From Asticcacaulis currens (GTDB lineage: Bacteria > Pseudomonadota > Alphaproteobacteria > Caulobacterales > Caulobacteraceae): a stretch of DNA of 64,000 nucleotides. The notes below the pieces were generated by a model. That model searched no databases. It was given only the letters and a program-made list of their open reading frames with translations, and was not told the origin of the DNA. The stretch is from the NCBI RefSeq assembly GCF_028550395.1, contig NZ_JAQQKW010000009.1, forward strand, positions 101,422-165,421, read 5' to 3'. Below are positions 54,309 through 63,884 of the stretch, piece after piece. Positions within the stretch are counted from its first letter, which is position 1. Every line of letters begins with the position of its first letter. Made by a program: the position numbers and the translations under genes.

Positions 54309-55685
54309 TTACGCCATCCGCTTATCGCGTAAGGTGACGAACTCTTCCGCCGCTGTTGGGTGGACGGCACAGGTCACGTCCCACTGGGCCTTGGTCAGGC
54401 CGGCCTTCACGGCGATGCCGGCCATCTGGATGATTTCCGCCGAGTCCGGCCCCACCATGTGCGCTCCCAGCACCACATCGGTCTTGTGATCGACGATCAG
54501 CTTCATCAGGGTGCGGCTTTCACCGGCCACGAAGGCCGTTTTCATCGGTTTAAAGCGCGCCGTGTAGATATCGACCCGGATACCACGTGCCACGGCGTCC
54601 TGTTCGGTCAGGCCCACCGTGCCGATTTGCGGCTGCGAAAAGACCGCCGTCGGAATATTGGCGTAGTCATAGGCCGTCGGATTGTCTTTGAAGGCCGTCT
54701 CGACAAAGGCCACGGCCTCGCGAATGGCGACGGGCGTCAGGTTGCAGCGATTGGTGACGTCGCCTACGGCAAAGATATGCTCAACCGCGGTGCGCGAATA
54801 GGCGTCAACCACCACGGCCCCGTCGCCGTCCAGTTCGACCCCGACATCGGTCAGGCCCAGCCCTTCCGTGTGTGGGCGGCGACCGGTGGCATAGAGCACC
54901 TGATCGACCGTCAATTCGGTGTCGTCGGTCAGGGTAATTTTTATACCCTTATCGGTTTTTTCCAGCTTTTTAGGATCGGCGTGGCACATGACCTTGATGC
55001 CCTTCTTGCCGATCTCCTGAGTCAGGTGCTCGCGCACCTCCTGATCGAAGGCGCGCAGGATCTGATCGCCGCGATAGAGGATATGCGTATCGACGCCAAA
55101 GCCGTTCATGACGCCCGCAAATTCGACGGCGATGTAACCGCCACCGACAATGGCGATGGATTTCGGCAGCTTATCCAGCAGGAACATCTCGTTGGAGGTA
55201 ATGGCCAGTTCATGCCCCTCCACCGCTTCCGGCACGAAGGGCTGCCCCCCGACGGCGATTAAGATGGTCTTCGCCGTCACCTCATAGGGGGCGTCGCCAT
55301 TGGTCGGCGTCAGGTGCACCGTATGCGGCCCGGTGAGTTTCGCCCAGGCGGGGATCAGGTCCGCCCCGGCCTTGACCAGATTGGCGGCATAGATGTCCGA
55401 CAGGCGCGACACCTCAGCCAGATTGGCATTGCGGAATTTGGTCCAGTCAAAGCGGCCCGTCTGCGCCTCCCAGCCAAAGCCGCGCGCATAGGCCACCTGC
55501 TCCGGCACTTCGGAGGCATAGACCATGAACTTTTTGGGGACGCAGCCGCGCACCACGCAGGTGCCGCCCGGCTTGTCGCCTTCGGCCACACCGACCTTGA
55601 GGCCCAGTTGCGCGCTCAGACGCGCCGCGCGCACCCCACCGGAGCCAGCCCCCAGCACAAAAAGATCATAGTCGAATGTGGACAT
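54309..55685 (-). CDS. gor: glutathione-disulfide reductase
   Basis: Flavoenzyme that reduces oxidised glutathione with NADPH in the cytoplasm. 458 residues. FAD motif GAGSGG (12-17), redox-active CVVRGC (Cys43, Cys48), NADPH motif GGGYIAVEFAGVMNGFG and dimer-interface catalytic His442 in HPTAAEEF. The GCVPKKFMVYASE and arginines after the NADPH motif favour glutathione reductase over dihydrolipoamide dehydrogenase. It is third in the operon after glmU and rpiA, 11 bp behind rpiA, and a hairpin follows. Confidence 0.93.
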   Translation of the reverse strand: MSTFDYDLFVLGAGSGGVRAARLSAQLGLKVGVAEGDKPGGTCVVRGCVPKKFMVYASEVPEQVAYARGFGWEAQTGRFDWTKFRNANLAEVSRLSDIYAANLVKAGADLIPAWAKLTGPHTVHLTPTNGDAPYEVTAKTILIAVGGQPFVPEAVEGHELAITSNEMFLLDKLPKSIAIVGGGYIAVEFAGVMNGFGVDTHILYRGDQILRAFDQEVREHLTQEIGKKGIKVMCHADPKKLEKTDKGIKITLTDDTELTVDQVLYATGRRPHTEGLGLTDVGVELDGDGAVVVDAYSRTAVEHIFAVGDVTNRCNLTPVAIREAVAFVETAFKDNPTAYDYANIPTAVFSQPQIGTVGLTEQDAVARGIRVDIYTARFKPMKTAFVAGESRTLMKLIVDHKTDVVLGAHMVGPDSAEIIQMAGIAVKAGLTKAQWDVTCAVHPTAAEEFVTLRDKRMA

Positions 55686-55696
55686 GTCGCGCTTTC

Positions 55697-56389
55697 TTAC
55701 GGATGGAGGATATCGACGCCGCTATCGGTGCCGATCAGCGCAATGTCAGCCAGATCGAGGAACAGTCCGTGATCGACGACCCCCGTGGTGGCTTTCAGCG
55801 CGCTGGCCAGTCCGGTAGGATCAGGGATCGCCCCGCACGGCACGTCAAAGATAAGATTGCCGCCGTCGGTCACAAAGGGCTCACCGCCTTTTTTCCGCAA
55901 AACCGGCAATTTGGCGATGTCAAACTCGCTCAGCACGTCGCAGATGCGGTTGATCGTGCCCTTATAGGCAAAGGGTTCGACTTCGATCGGCAGGGCAAAG
56001 GCCCCCAGCGTGCCCACATGCTTGGCCGCATCGGCGATGACGATGCAGCGGTCGGCCATTTCCCAGATCAGCTTTTCCCGCAAAAGCGCCCCGCCGCCGC
56101 CCTTGATGAGGGCCAGCCCGGCCCCGATTTCGTCCGCGCCATCGACGCAGACATCCAGCTTGCCCACATCGTTGATATCCTTGATCTCCAGCCCCAGAGA
56201 CTGCGCCAGATGCGTCGTCTGGTTCGAGGTGGAAACGAGCGTCAGCTTCAGGCCGCCCTGCACCGCATCGGCCACCGCCTTGACGAACCAGGCGGCCGTT
56301 GAGCCGGTGCCGAGCCCGACCTTCATGCCGTTTTCGATATGGTCAATGGCGGCCAGCCCGGCGGCCTGTTTCTGCGTATCGGCGGACAT
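55697..56389 (-). CDS. rpiA: ribose-5-phosphate isomerase A
   Basis: Interconverts ribose 5-phosphate and ribulose 5-phosphate in the pentose phosphate pathway. 230 residues, normal size. Motifs are GLGTGSTAAWFVKAV (phosphate-binding), DGADEI (catalytic Asp/Glu region) and KGGGGALLREKLI. It follows glmU by only 3 bp and precedes gor by 11 bp. The three are co-transcribed and linked loosely through NADPH and sugar phosphates. Confidence 0.97.
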   Translation of the reverse strand: MSADTQKQAAGLAAIDHIENGMKVGLGTGSTAAWFVKAVADAVQGGLKLTLVSTSNQTTHLAQSLGLEIKDINDVGKLDVCVDGADEIGAGLALIKGGGGALLREKLIWEMADRCIVIADAAKHVGTLGAFALPIEVEPFAYKGTINRICDVLSEFDIAKLPVLRKKGGEPFVTDGGNLIFDVPCGAIPDPTGLASALKATTGVVDHGLFLDLADIALIGTDSGVDILHP

Positions 56390-56392
56390 GAC

Positions 56393-57757
56393 TTAACCTT
56401 TCTTTTGGGCGGCTTTTTCCGCCGCCTTGCGTTCACGGAAGGCCTTGGCCCATCCGGCCTTTTCGGTCTGGCGCGAACGCTCGAAGGCCAGGGCGTCGGC
56501 CGGCACATCCTCTGTGATCACCGAACCCGACCCGGTAATGGCCCCGGCCCCTACCGTCACCGGCGCGACCAGCGAGGCGTTAGAGCCGACAAAGGCCCCT
56601 TCGCCGATCACCGTGCGGTGTTTGAAATATCCATCATAATTACAGAAGATGGTGCCCGCGCCGATATTGGCCTGCGCGCCGACCTCACCGTCGCCCAGAT
56701 AGCTGAGGTGATTGGCCTTGGCCCCCTCACCGATCCTGACGTTCTTCACCTCGACGAAATTGCCGATATGCGCATCCTTGCCGATATCGGCCCCCGGACG
56801 CAGACGGGCATAGGGACCGATCAGCGCCCCTTCGGCGACGCTAGCCCCCTCAAGGTGCGAAAAGGCGCGGATCACCGCCCCTGAGGCGATGCTCACCCCT
56901 TGGGCAAAGACGACATTGGGTTCGACCACCACGCCCGGCGCGATGTGCGTGTCCCACGACAGGAAGACTGTCTCCGGCGCGGGCATGGTTACGCCGTTCA
57001 GCATCAGGGCCTTGCGGCGGCGCGATTGCCAGATGGCTTCAGCGGCCGCCAGTTCGACCTGAGAATTGACGCCCGTGACATCCTCTTCAGCCACGAAGCA
57101 GACCTTGGGTTTCAGCCCGCGCGCCCTAGCGATGCCTATCACGTCGGTCAGGTAATATTCGCCCTTGGCATTGTCGTTATTCACCTCATCGAGCAGGGCG
57201 AACAGGGTGGCGCGATCCGCCGCCAGCACGCCGGAATTACAGGCGCAGATAGCCAGTTGTTCTGCCGTCGCCTCCTTGGCCTCGACAATGGCGCTGAGGT
57301 CGTCCGCGCCTTCGATGACCAGACGGCCATAGGCGCCCGGATCGGCGGCCTCAAAGCCCAGCACCGCCAGATCGGCGGCCTCGGCCAGATCGAAAACGGT
57401 CTTAAGCGTATGCGTGTCGATCAGCGGACAATCGGCATAGGAGACCACCACCTGACCATCGAAATCGCTGAGCGCCGCCTTGGCCGCCAGCACCGCATGA
57501 CCCGTCCCCAGCGGCGGGTCCTGCACCACTACGCTGTCGGCCCCCACACGCTGACGCGCGCTGTCGCCCACCTGCGGCGAATGGGCCCCGACCACGACGA
57601 TAATGCGCTCACAGTTCAGCCCTTCGGCCGCGTCGATCGCCAGGTCCATAATGGCCCGACCGGCCACCCGGTGCAGCACCTTGGGCAGCGTCGATTTCAT
57701 GCGCGTGCCCTGCCCAGCCGCCAGAATAATGGCGGCGCGTTTGCGGTTTTGGCTCAT
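56393..57757 (-). CDS. glmU: bifunctional UDP-GlcNAc pyrophosphorylase / glucosamine-1-phosphate acetyltransferase
   Basis: Makes UDP-N-acetylglucosamine for peptidoglycan and lipid A. 454 residues. The N-terminal nucleotidyltransferase has [20 protein letters not shown] and the DCPLID region. The C-terminal left-handed beta-helix (hexapeptide repeats, about 250-440) contains [20 protein letters not shown] and [12 protein letters not shown], the acetyltransferase site. First gene of the glmU-rpiA-gor operon, divergent from gph across 91 bp. Essential in bacteria. Confidence 0.97.
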   Translation of the reverse strand: MSQNRKRAAIILAAGQGTRMKSTLPKVLHRVAGRAIMDLAIDAAEGLNCERIIVVVGAHSPQVGDSARQRVGADSVVVQDPPLGTGHAVLAAKAALSDFDGQVVVSYADCPLIDTHTLKTVFDLAEAADLAVLGFEAADPGAYGRLVIEGADDLSAIVEAKEATAEQLAICACNSGVLAADRATLFALLDEVNNDNAKGEYYLTDVIGIARARGLKPKVCFVAEEDVTGVNSQVELAAAEAIWQSRRRKALMLNGVTMPAPETVFLSWDTHIAPGVVVEPNVVFAQGVSIASGAVIRAFSHLEGASVAEGALIGPYARLRPGADIGKDAHIGNFVEVKNVRIGEGAKANHLSYLGDGEVGAQANIGAGTIFCNYDGYFKHRTVIGEGAFVGSNASLVAPVTVGAGAITGSGSVITEDVPADALAFERSRQTEKAGWAKAFRERKAAEKAAQKKG

Positions 57758-57848
57758 TGTCGTGATTCACCTGTTGCCGTTTGGCCCGATTTAGACCAAA
57801 GCACGGGCGAATTGAACGCGAAAAACACCCGCCGGAGCGATTTTGCCC

Positions 57849-58535
57849 ATGACGACCCTTCCCGACCTCAGCGGATTCGGTATCGCCTTCGATCTCGATG
57901 GCACGCTGGTGGAAACCGCGCCGGACATTATCGGCACGCTGAACGCCATTCTGGCCGAATACGACGTGCCACCCTTCCCTTACGAAGCGGCGCGCAGTCT
58001 GGTCGGGCGCGGGGCGCGCTCATTAATCCAGCGCGGCTTTGCGGCGGCCAATGTCCCCTTAAGCGAAGAGGCCGAACTGCCCATGGTCGGCCGCTTTCTC
58101 GACCTCTATCGCGAGCGCATTGATCAGGAAAGCCACGCCTTTCCGGGGCTTGAGGCCGCTCTGGATCAACTGAGCGCAGCCGGGGCGACGCTGGCCGTCT
58201 GCACCAACAAGCCGACGGCCCTGTCGGAACTGCTGCTGACCAGGCTCGGCCTGATCGGGCGCTTCGGCTCGGTACGCGGGGCAGATAGTGTGCCGCTCAA
58301 AAAGCCTGATGCCGGTCACCTGAGGGCCTGCGCCGACGATCTCAATCTGCCGCTGGAAAAGATGCTGCTGATCGGCGATTCCGAAACCGACTATCTGACG
58401 GCGCAAAACGCAGGCGTCCCCTGTGTGCTGGTCAGCTTTGGCTATTGCGATACGCCGATGGAGGCGATGTCACCGGCCGCCCTGATCGACCATTTCGACG
58501 AACTGCCCACAGCCATCGCCTCTATCCTGCGATAA
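57849..58535 (+). CDS. gph: phosphoglycolate phosphatase (HAD family)
   Basis: HAD-fold phosphatase that removes phosphate from 2-phosphoglycolate, a product of DNA-end repair or oxygenase side reactions. 228 residues from ATG 57849. Motif I is FDLDGTLVET, motif II is CTNKP, and motif III/IV are LKKPDAGHL and IGDSETDYLTAQNAG. The cap of about 75 residues after motif I is the Gph type. An in-frame TTG six bases earlier is an alternative start. Followed by a tRNA gene. Confidence 0.92.
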   Translation: MTTLPDLSGFGIAFDLDGTLVETAPDIIGTLNAILAEYDVPPFPYEAARSLVGRGARSLIQRGFAAANVPLSEEAELPMVGRFLDLYRERIDQESHAFPGLEAALDQLSAAGATLAVCTNKPTALSELLLTRLGLIGRFGSVRGADSVPLKKPDAGHLRACADDLNLPLEKMLLIGDSETDYLTAQNAGVPCVLVSFGYCDTPMEAMSPAALIDHFDELPTAIASILR

Positions 58536-58590
58536 AAGCTCTTGTCAGGGCGGCGCGCAGCGACTAATAAGCGCGCTCCCTGCTTTGGAT

Positions 58591-58665
58591 GGACGCGTAG
58601 CTCAGCGGGAGAGCATTCGCTTCACACGCGAAGGGTCACAGGTTCAATCCCTGTCGCGTCCACCA
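58591..58665 (+). tRNA. tRNA-Val (anticodon CAC)
   Basis: Acceptor GGACGCG / CGCGTCC, D-arm GCTC/GAGC, anticodon stem TTCGC/GCGAA around TTCACAC giving CAC, T-arm ACAGGTTCAATCCCTGT, and an encoded ACCA end. 75 bases. Confidence 0.97.
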
Positions 58666-58837
58666 TTTCCTCGTTTTCTCTTAAAACTCGAAAATGATCT
58701 TTGAGTTTGCGCTCAGAGGCTTCGCCTCTTGGCGCCGCGCAGGCTGCGCTCCCGCTTGGTCGCTAGTCGCTTCGCTCCAATCCTCTCACCCCGCTTATGG
58801 CAGGGTGCTGTGATTTTTCTTATTGGATTTGCTCCAC
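58666..58837. repeat. intergenic DNA after tRNA-Val with small hairpins
   Basis: Contains AGAGGC-TTC-GCCTCT (58715-58729) and further short GC-rich palindromes such as GCGCAGGCTGCGC. A T-rich end (GTGATTTTTCTTATT) at 58811-58825 lies just after the KefB/C gene end. No gene is seen. Confidence 0.4.
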
Positions 58838-60682
58838 TTAAGCCGTCTTGGACGCTTCGGCGCTGTCGGACTCGTCGTCGGTCAGGATGCGCTCCAGTTC
58901 CTTCTGGCTCAGGCGCGTGAAGTTGACCAGGTCAGGCTCGGAATCGAAGAACGCGAAGGATTTTCGCAGCGTCACGATATCGTGCTGCAGGAAGGCCTGT
59001 GCGCGGCGTTCGACCTGGGCCTTGGGCGCGCCCATGCTGATCAGGGCCTCGCGCGCCACCGCCATCGACGAATCCAGCGTCTCACGGTGGTAGTAGTCCA
59101 CCCCCGCCCGGTCCAGCTCATAGGCGTGGCGACGGTTGCGCGCCCGCGCGAACACCTTGAGGTGCGGGAAGTTTTCCTTGGCCAGTTGCACAATCTTCAC
59201 CGCGCCTTCGGCATCGTCGATAGCGACGATCAGCATCCGCGCCTGATCGGCCCCGGCGCTGCGCAGCACGTCCAGCCGCGTGGCGTCACCGAAATAGGCG
59301 CGGTTGATACCGAAGCGTTGCAGAAGCTCGATCTGGTCCGGATTGTTCTCCAGAATGGTCACGGTCACCCCCTGCGAGCGCAGGAAGCGCCCGATGATCT
59401 GACCGAAGCGGCCAAACCCGGCGATGATGACGCTGTTGCGTTCTTCGATGGCGTCCGGCGCGCGTTCGGGCAGGAGCGTGAGGAAACGCGGCACGACATA
59501 GCGCGTAAACAGCTCAAGACAGATGGGGGTGATGCCGATGGAAATAGCTACCACCAGCGTCAGGAAGCGGCGAAGATCGGGCATCAGAAGCCCTAACTGC
59601 CCCGACAACTGAAAGAGGACAAAGGCGAACTCGCCACCCTGCGCCAGAGACAGGGCCAGCCCCGACCCGGCGATATTGTCCATGCCGAACCGCCGCGCCA
59701 GACCGTACAGAATCAGACCCTTGATAGCCATCAGCCCCAAGACCGCCAGCATAAGCTGCACCGGCTGGGTCATCAGGCGATCGACGTCCATGCCCATGCC
59801 GACGGAGATGAAAAACAGGCCAAGCAACAGCCCCTTGAACGGCTGGATGTCGGTTTCAATCGTCGTCTTATAAGGAGAGTTGGCCAGAACCACGCCCCCC
59901 AGGAACGCCCCCAGCGCCGGGGATACGCCGACCAGTTGCATCAGAAGCGTCACCCCGACCACCAGCGCCAGAGAGGTGGCCGTGAACACTTCGCGCAGAT
60001 TGGTACGCGCGATACGCGGCAGAAAGTAGCGCGACAGAAGCTGCCCGCCCGCAATGACCATAGCGATGGTGGAGAGACCTGCCAGCGCCTGCGCCCACAC
60101 CGGCAGGTTTTCCACCAGACTGGCCCCATGCGCGGCCGGGGCTTGCCCGCCGCCGGCTGCCAGAAGCGGAATGATGATCAGGATGGGGATGACGGCAATG
60201 TCCTGAAACAGCAGGACGGAGAAGGTGGTTTCGCCAACCTGGGTCTGCATCAGATGCTTTTCTTCCAGCATCTGAAGCACCAGCGCCGTGGACGACATGG
60301 ACAGCGCCATGCCGATGGCCAGTGCCGTCTCCCAGCTCAGATTAAAGCCGAACCGGCCGAGCGCCAGAATGGCCCCCATCAGCGCCAGCGAGCACAACAC
60401 CACCTGAAGCCCGCCCATGCCGACAATGGTGCGCCGCAGCCGCCACAAAAGCGCGGGCTCAAGCTCAAGGCCGATAAGGAACATCATCATCACCACGCCG
60501 AATTCGGCAAAGTGCATGGTCGAGGTGACGCGGTCGATAAAGCCCAGACCCGACGGCCCGATCAGGATACCGGCGATCAGATAGCCCAGCACCGCCCCCA
60601 GCTTGAATCGCGCCGCCAGCGGCACGACCAGACAGGCCGCCGCCAGAAACACAAACACATTCAGCAGTAATCCCGTATCCAC
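58838..60682 (-). CDS. KefB/KefC-type monovalent cation:proton antiporter
   Basis: CPA2-family potassium efflux protein of 614 residues. GTG 60682 is chosen because GGAG lies 7 bp before it. Twelve to thirteen helices (1-385) include GFIDRVTSTMHFAEFGVVMMMFLIGLELEP. The cytoplasmic RCK/TrkA-N domain (about 405-520) has VIIAGFGRFGQIIGRFLR, and a C-terminal extension ends DESDSAEASKT. Kef proteins release potassium under electrophile stress, controlled by glutathione adducts. The gor gene is 3 kb away, a loose thematic link. Confidence 0.92.
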   Translation of the reverse strand: MDTGLLLNVFVFLAAACLVVPLAARFKLGAVLGYLIAGILIGPSGLGFIDRVTSTMHFAEFGVVMMMFLIGLELEPALLWRLRRTIVGMGGLQVVLCSLALMGAILALGRFGFNLSWETALAIGMALSMSSTALVLQMLEEKHLMQTQVGETTFSVLLFQDIAVIPILIIIPLLAAGGGQAPAAHGASLVENLPVWAQALAGLSTIAMVIAGGQLLSRYFLPRIARTNLREVFTATSLALVVGVTLLMQLVGVSPALGAFLGGVVLANSPYKTTIETDIQPFKGLLLGLFFISVGMGMDVDRLMTQPVQLMLAVLGLMAIKGLILYGLARRFGMDNIAGSGLALSLAQGGEFAFVLFQLSGQLGLLMPDLRRFLTLVVAISIGITPICLELFTRYVVPRFLTLLPERAPDAIEERNSVIIAGFGRFGQIIGRFLRSQGVTVTILENNPDQIELLQRFGINRAYFGDATRLDVLRSAGADQARMLIVAIDDAEGAVKIVQLAKENFPHLKVFARARNRRHAYELDRAGVDYYHRETLDSSMAVAREALISMGAPKAQVERRAQAFLQHDIVTLRKSFAFFDSEPDLVNFTRLSQKELERILTDDESDSAEASKTA

Positions 60683-60811
60683 GCGCCGTCTCCGCAATCG
60701 TCGTCAAAAGATAGGGGCGTTCGGTACCCTTTCACAATAGGCAGGGTCGTAAAAAGCCTGCCGACCGTCGCTGCGGTTGACAGGCGGGCACACCTCGTTT
60801 CAACTGTGATC

Positions 60812-61627
60812 ATGAGTGCGCCCCCGTCTCCGGACCTCTTCACCCTGACCGAACGCCACGGATCGCTGGTCATCGCCGCGCCGCACGTCGGAACCTATTT
60901 GCCGCCGGATATTGCGGCCCGACTCAATCCCGTTGGTTTATCGGTCATGGAGACGGACTTCCACGTCCATCGCCTGTACGATTTTGCGGCAGAGCTTGAG
61001 GCGACAACCCTGTTTGCCACCCATTCGCGCTATGTGGTCGATCTCAACCGCGATCCGCACTCTTCGCCCCTCTATCCGGGGATGTTTGAAACTGGCCTGT
61101 GCCCGTTGAGCGATTTCGACCGCAACCCCATCTACCTCGAAGGGCAGGAACCGAGCCTCGCCGAGACCGAACAACGGCGTTTTCAGTATTGGTTTCCCTA
61201 TCACGCCCGACTGGAAGAGGTTCTGGAGGCGACGCGCCAGCGCCACGGCTTTGCGCTGCTGATCGACGCCCATTCGATCCGCCCGTCCATCCCGCTGCTG
61301 TTTGACGGCGCGCTTCCCGACCTCAGCTTCGGGGCCGACAGCGGGCGTACCCTGCCACCCATGGTGATCGAGGCCTTGCAAGGCTGGATGCAGCGCACGA
61401 CCGACTGGACCAGCGTGCTCGACGGGCGTTTCAAGGGCGGCTTCACCACGCGCGGCCACGGGCGACCCGAAGACCACATCTACGCGCTGCAAATCGAGAT
61501 CGTGCAAAGCTGCTATCTCGACATGAACGATCCCACCCGTTTCGACCCGCAACGCGCCCGGCCTTTGTCGCAAACGCTGAAACCGTTGCTGGAGACCTTG
61601 ATTTCGGCAGCAAAACAGGCCAATTGA
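60812..61627 (+). CDS. N-formylglutamate amidohydrolase family protein
   Basis: Cytoplasmic hydrolase of 271 residues. Family marks are HVGTYLPPDI near the start, THSRYVVDLNRDPHSSPLYPG and LIDAHSIRPSIPLLFDG, then LQIEIVQSCYLD. HutG-type enzymes cleave N-formylglutamate in histidine degradation, but no other hut gene is nearby, so the substrate may differ. ATG 60812 is chosen over GTG 60806. It precedes folD by 33 bp on the same strand, a possible formyl / one-carbon link. Confidence 0.88.
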   Translation: MSAPPSPDLFTLTERHGSLVIAAPHVGTYLPPDIAARLNPVGLSVMETDFHVHRLYDFAAELEATTLFATHSRYVVDLNRDPHSSPLYPGMFETGLCPLSDFDRNPIYLEGQEPSLAETEQRRFQYWFPYHARLEEVLEATRQRHGFALLIDAHSIRPSIPLLFDGALPDLSFGADSGRTLPPMVIEALQGWMQRTTDWTSVLDGRFKGGFTTRGHGRPEDHIYALQIEIVQSCYLDMNDPTRFDPQRARPLSQTLKPLLETLISAAKQAN

Positions 61628-61660
61628 GCCGCGAAATTCCAACGGCTCCAGAGGGTTCCC

Positions 61661-62566
61661 ATGAGCACGCGCGGCAATACTATCGACGGCTTCGGCTACG
61701 CCAAAGGTTTGCGCGAACGCATCGCCGGGCGCGTGGCGACCTTGAAGTCCGAACACGGCCTGACGCCCTGTCTGGTGGTGGTGATTGTCGGCGAAGACCC
61801 GGCCAGCCAGATCTATGTGAAGAACAAGGGCGAGACGACGAAGGCCGTCGGCATGGAAAGCCGCACCATCGTCCTGCCGGCGGACACCACCGAGCCCGAT
61901 CTGCTTAAACTGATCGGCGAACTGAATGCCGACAGCAGCGTCAACGGCATACTGGTGCAACTGCCCCTGCCGGCGCATATGTCGTCACTAAAGGTCATCG
62001 ACGCCATCGACCCGCTGAAGGACGTGGACGGCTTCCATGTGCAGAATGCCGGGCGTCTGGCGGTGGGCCTCGATGCCATTGTCCCCTGCACGCCGCTGGG
62101 CTCGCTGATGCTGCTGAAGGACGCGCTGAAAACGCACGGTGACGGCAATCTGTTGGGCCTTAATGCCGTGATCGTCGGGCGCTCCAACATCGTGGGCAAG
62201 CCCATGGCCCAGCTTCTGCTCAATGAAAACTGCACCGTGACCATCGCCCATTCACGCACCACCAACCTGCCGGAGTTGTGCCGCACCGCCGATGTGCTGG
62301 TCGCCGCCGTCGGGCGCCCGAAATTTATTCAGGGCGACTGGGTGAAGGACGGGGCCTATGTGATCGACGTCGGCATCAACCGCATCGAGGTCGAGGGCAA
62401 AAGCAAGATCGTGGGCGATGTCGATTTCGACGCCGCCCTGCCGCGGGCCACGGCCATCACGCCGGTGCCGAAGGGCGTGGGTCCGATGACCATTGCCTGC
62501 CTGCTCAACAATACCCTGCAAGCGGCCTGCGTGCAGCACGGCCTGCCCGTCCCCGGCGACCTGTAA
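61661..62566 (+). CDS. folD: methylenetetrahydrofolate dehydrogenase / cyclohydrolase
   Basis: Bifunctional enzyme of one-carbon metabolism, converting methylene- to formyl-tetrahydrofolate with NADP in the cytoplasm. 301 residues. The catalytic Tyr/Lys are in [15 protein letters not shown]. Other family blocks are [21 protein letters not shown] and the NADP site [18 protein letters not shown], with the ending [23 protein letters not shown] ribosome site precedes the ATG. It lies in an apparent operon with the upstream amidohydrolase and the downstream flavoprotein (3 bp gap). Confidence 0.97.
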   Translation: MSTRGNTIDGFGYAKGLRERIAGRVATLKSEHGLTPCLVVVIVGEDPASQIYVKNKGETTKAVGMESRTIVLPADTTEPDLLKLIGELNADSSVNGILVQLPLPAHMSSLKVIDAIDPLKDVDGFHVQNAGRLAVGLDAIVPCTPLGSLMLLKDALKTHGDGNLLGLNAVIVGRSNIVGKPMAQLLLNENCTVTIAHSRTTNLPELCRTADVLVAAVGRPKFIQGDWVKDGAYVIDVGINRIEVEGKSKIVGDVDFDAALPRATAITPVPKGVGPMTIACLLNNTLQAACVQHGLPVPGDL

Positions 62567-62569
62567 AAC

Positions 62570-63799
62570 ATGAGCGCGGGCGTCGTCATCATCGGGGCGG
62601 GCCATGCCGGCGGATCGGCGGCGGCCTTCCTGCGCCAGTACGGCTACGAAGGTCCGATCACCCTGATCGGAGATGAACCGCACCTGCCCTATCAGCGCCC
62701 GCCCCTATCGAAGGCCTGGCTGAAAGGCGAGGCGTCGGGCGACGACCTCTATCTGCGGCCGCAGGACTTCTACGACGAAGCGAATATTGCCGTCTGGCTT
62801 GAGCGCCGCGTCGAGGCCATCGACACGAAGGACAAGACCGTCACCATTGATGGCGAACCCGTCGGCTATGAGCACCTGATTATCGCTAGCGGCTCAAAGG
62901 CGCGGCCTTTTGGTTGCCCCGGTGCCGAGGCGACGCCCTATCACCTGCTGCGCACCATTGCCGATGCCGAATGGCTCAAGCCGCACTTGAGGGCCGGGCA
63001 ACGCATCGGCCTGATCGGTGCGGGCTATGTGGGGCTGGAAGTCGCCGCCTCCGCGCGCAAGCTGGGCAGCGCGGTGACGGTGTTTGAGCGCGAAAGCCGC
63101 ATTCTGGCGCGCGTCGCCTCACCTGTCCTGTCGGAGGCCTTTACGCGCATCCACCGCGATAACGGCGTCAATCTGATCACCGGAGCCGAAGTGGTGCGCG
63201 TCAGTGCCGACGGTGATCTGCGCCGCGTGCATATGGCCGATGGCGCGGTGCATGAATATGATGTGCTGCTGGTCGGGATCGGGGCCCTGCCCGCCGATGA
63301 TCTGGCGCAAGCCGCCGGTATCACGTGTGCAAACGGCATCGTCGTCGATCACCAAGCCCGCACCTCGGCCGCAGATGTGTTTGCCATCGGCGACGTCACC
63401 TCGCGCGAGGTCAAACCGTGGTACGAGGGCCGCTATCGGCTGGAAAGCGTGCCGAGCGCGCTGGAGCAGGCCAAGCAGGCCGCCGCCGCCATCACCGGCT
63501 TCAAGGCCCCGCCGCCCGAAGTGCCGTGGTTCTGGTCCGATCAGTACGACTACAAGCTCCAGATCGCGGGCCTAACGCGCGCCGGTGCCAAACTGATCAC
63601 GCGCGGTGATCCGGCGACAGGGGCGTTCAGCGTCTTTCACCTGAACGATAGCCAGCAGGTCATCTGCGTCGAAAGCGTCAATCGCCCGGCAGATTTTATG
63701 GCAGGCAAGCAATTGATTCATAAGGCCGTGGCGGTGGAAGACAGCGTCATTGCTGATGCCGACGCCTCGCTGAAACCCTATTTGCAGACCACCCGCTAA
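62570..63799 (+). CDS. FAD-dependent ferredoxin reductase-like protein
   Basis: Flavoprotein of 409 residues of the BphA4/ferredoxin reductase group. FAD motif GAGHAG (9-14), NAD motif GAGYVGLEVAASARKLG, second FAD motif DVFAIGDVTS and the closing reductase C domain (VPWFWSDQYDYKLQIAGLTR). These enzymes pass electrons from NADH to a 2Fe-2S ferredoxin, often for a monooxygenase or P450. No ferredoxin or oxygenase gene is adjacent here, so the partner is unknown. It starts 3 bp after folD. Confidence 0.92.
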   Translation: MSAGVVIIGAGHAGGSAAAFLRQYGYEGPITLIGDEPHLPYQRPPLSKAWLKGEASGDDLYLRPQDFYDEANIAVWLERRVEAIDTKDKTVTIDGEPVGYEHLIIASGSKARPFGCPGAEATPYHLLRTIADAEWLKPHLRAGQRIGLIGAGYVGLEVAASARKLGSAVTVFERESRILARVASPVLSEAFTRIHRDNGVNLITGAEVVRVSADGDLRRVHMADGAVHEYDVLLVGIGALPADDLAQAAGITCANGIVVDHQARTSAADVFAIGDVTSREVKPWYEGRYRLESVPSALEQAKQAAAAITGFKAPPPEVPWFWSDQYDYKLQIAGLTRAGAKLITRGDPATGAFSVFHLNDSQQVICVESVNRPADFMAGKQLIHKAVAVEDSVIADADASLKPYLQTTR

Positions 63800-63884
63800 A
63801 ACCTGCTGCATTGCGGCAATTTACGCATGACAGGGGGTAGCGTTTCGGTCTAGCCTTCATCAGATACGCGAACGGGAGAGGCCG

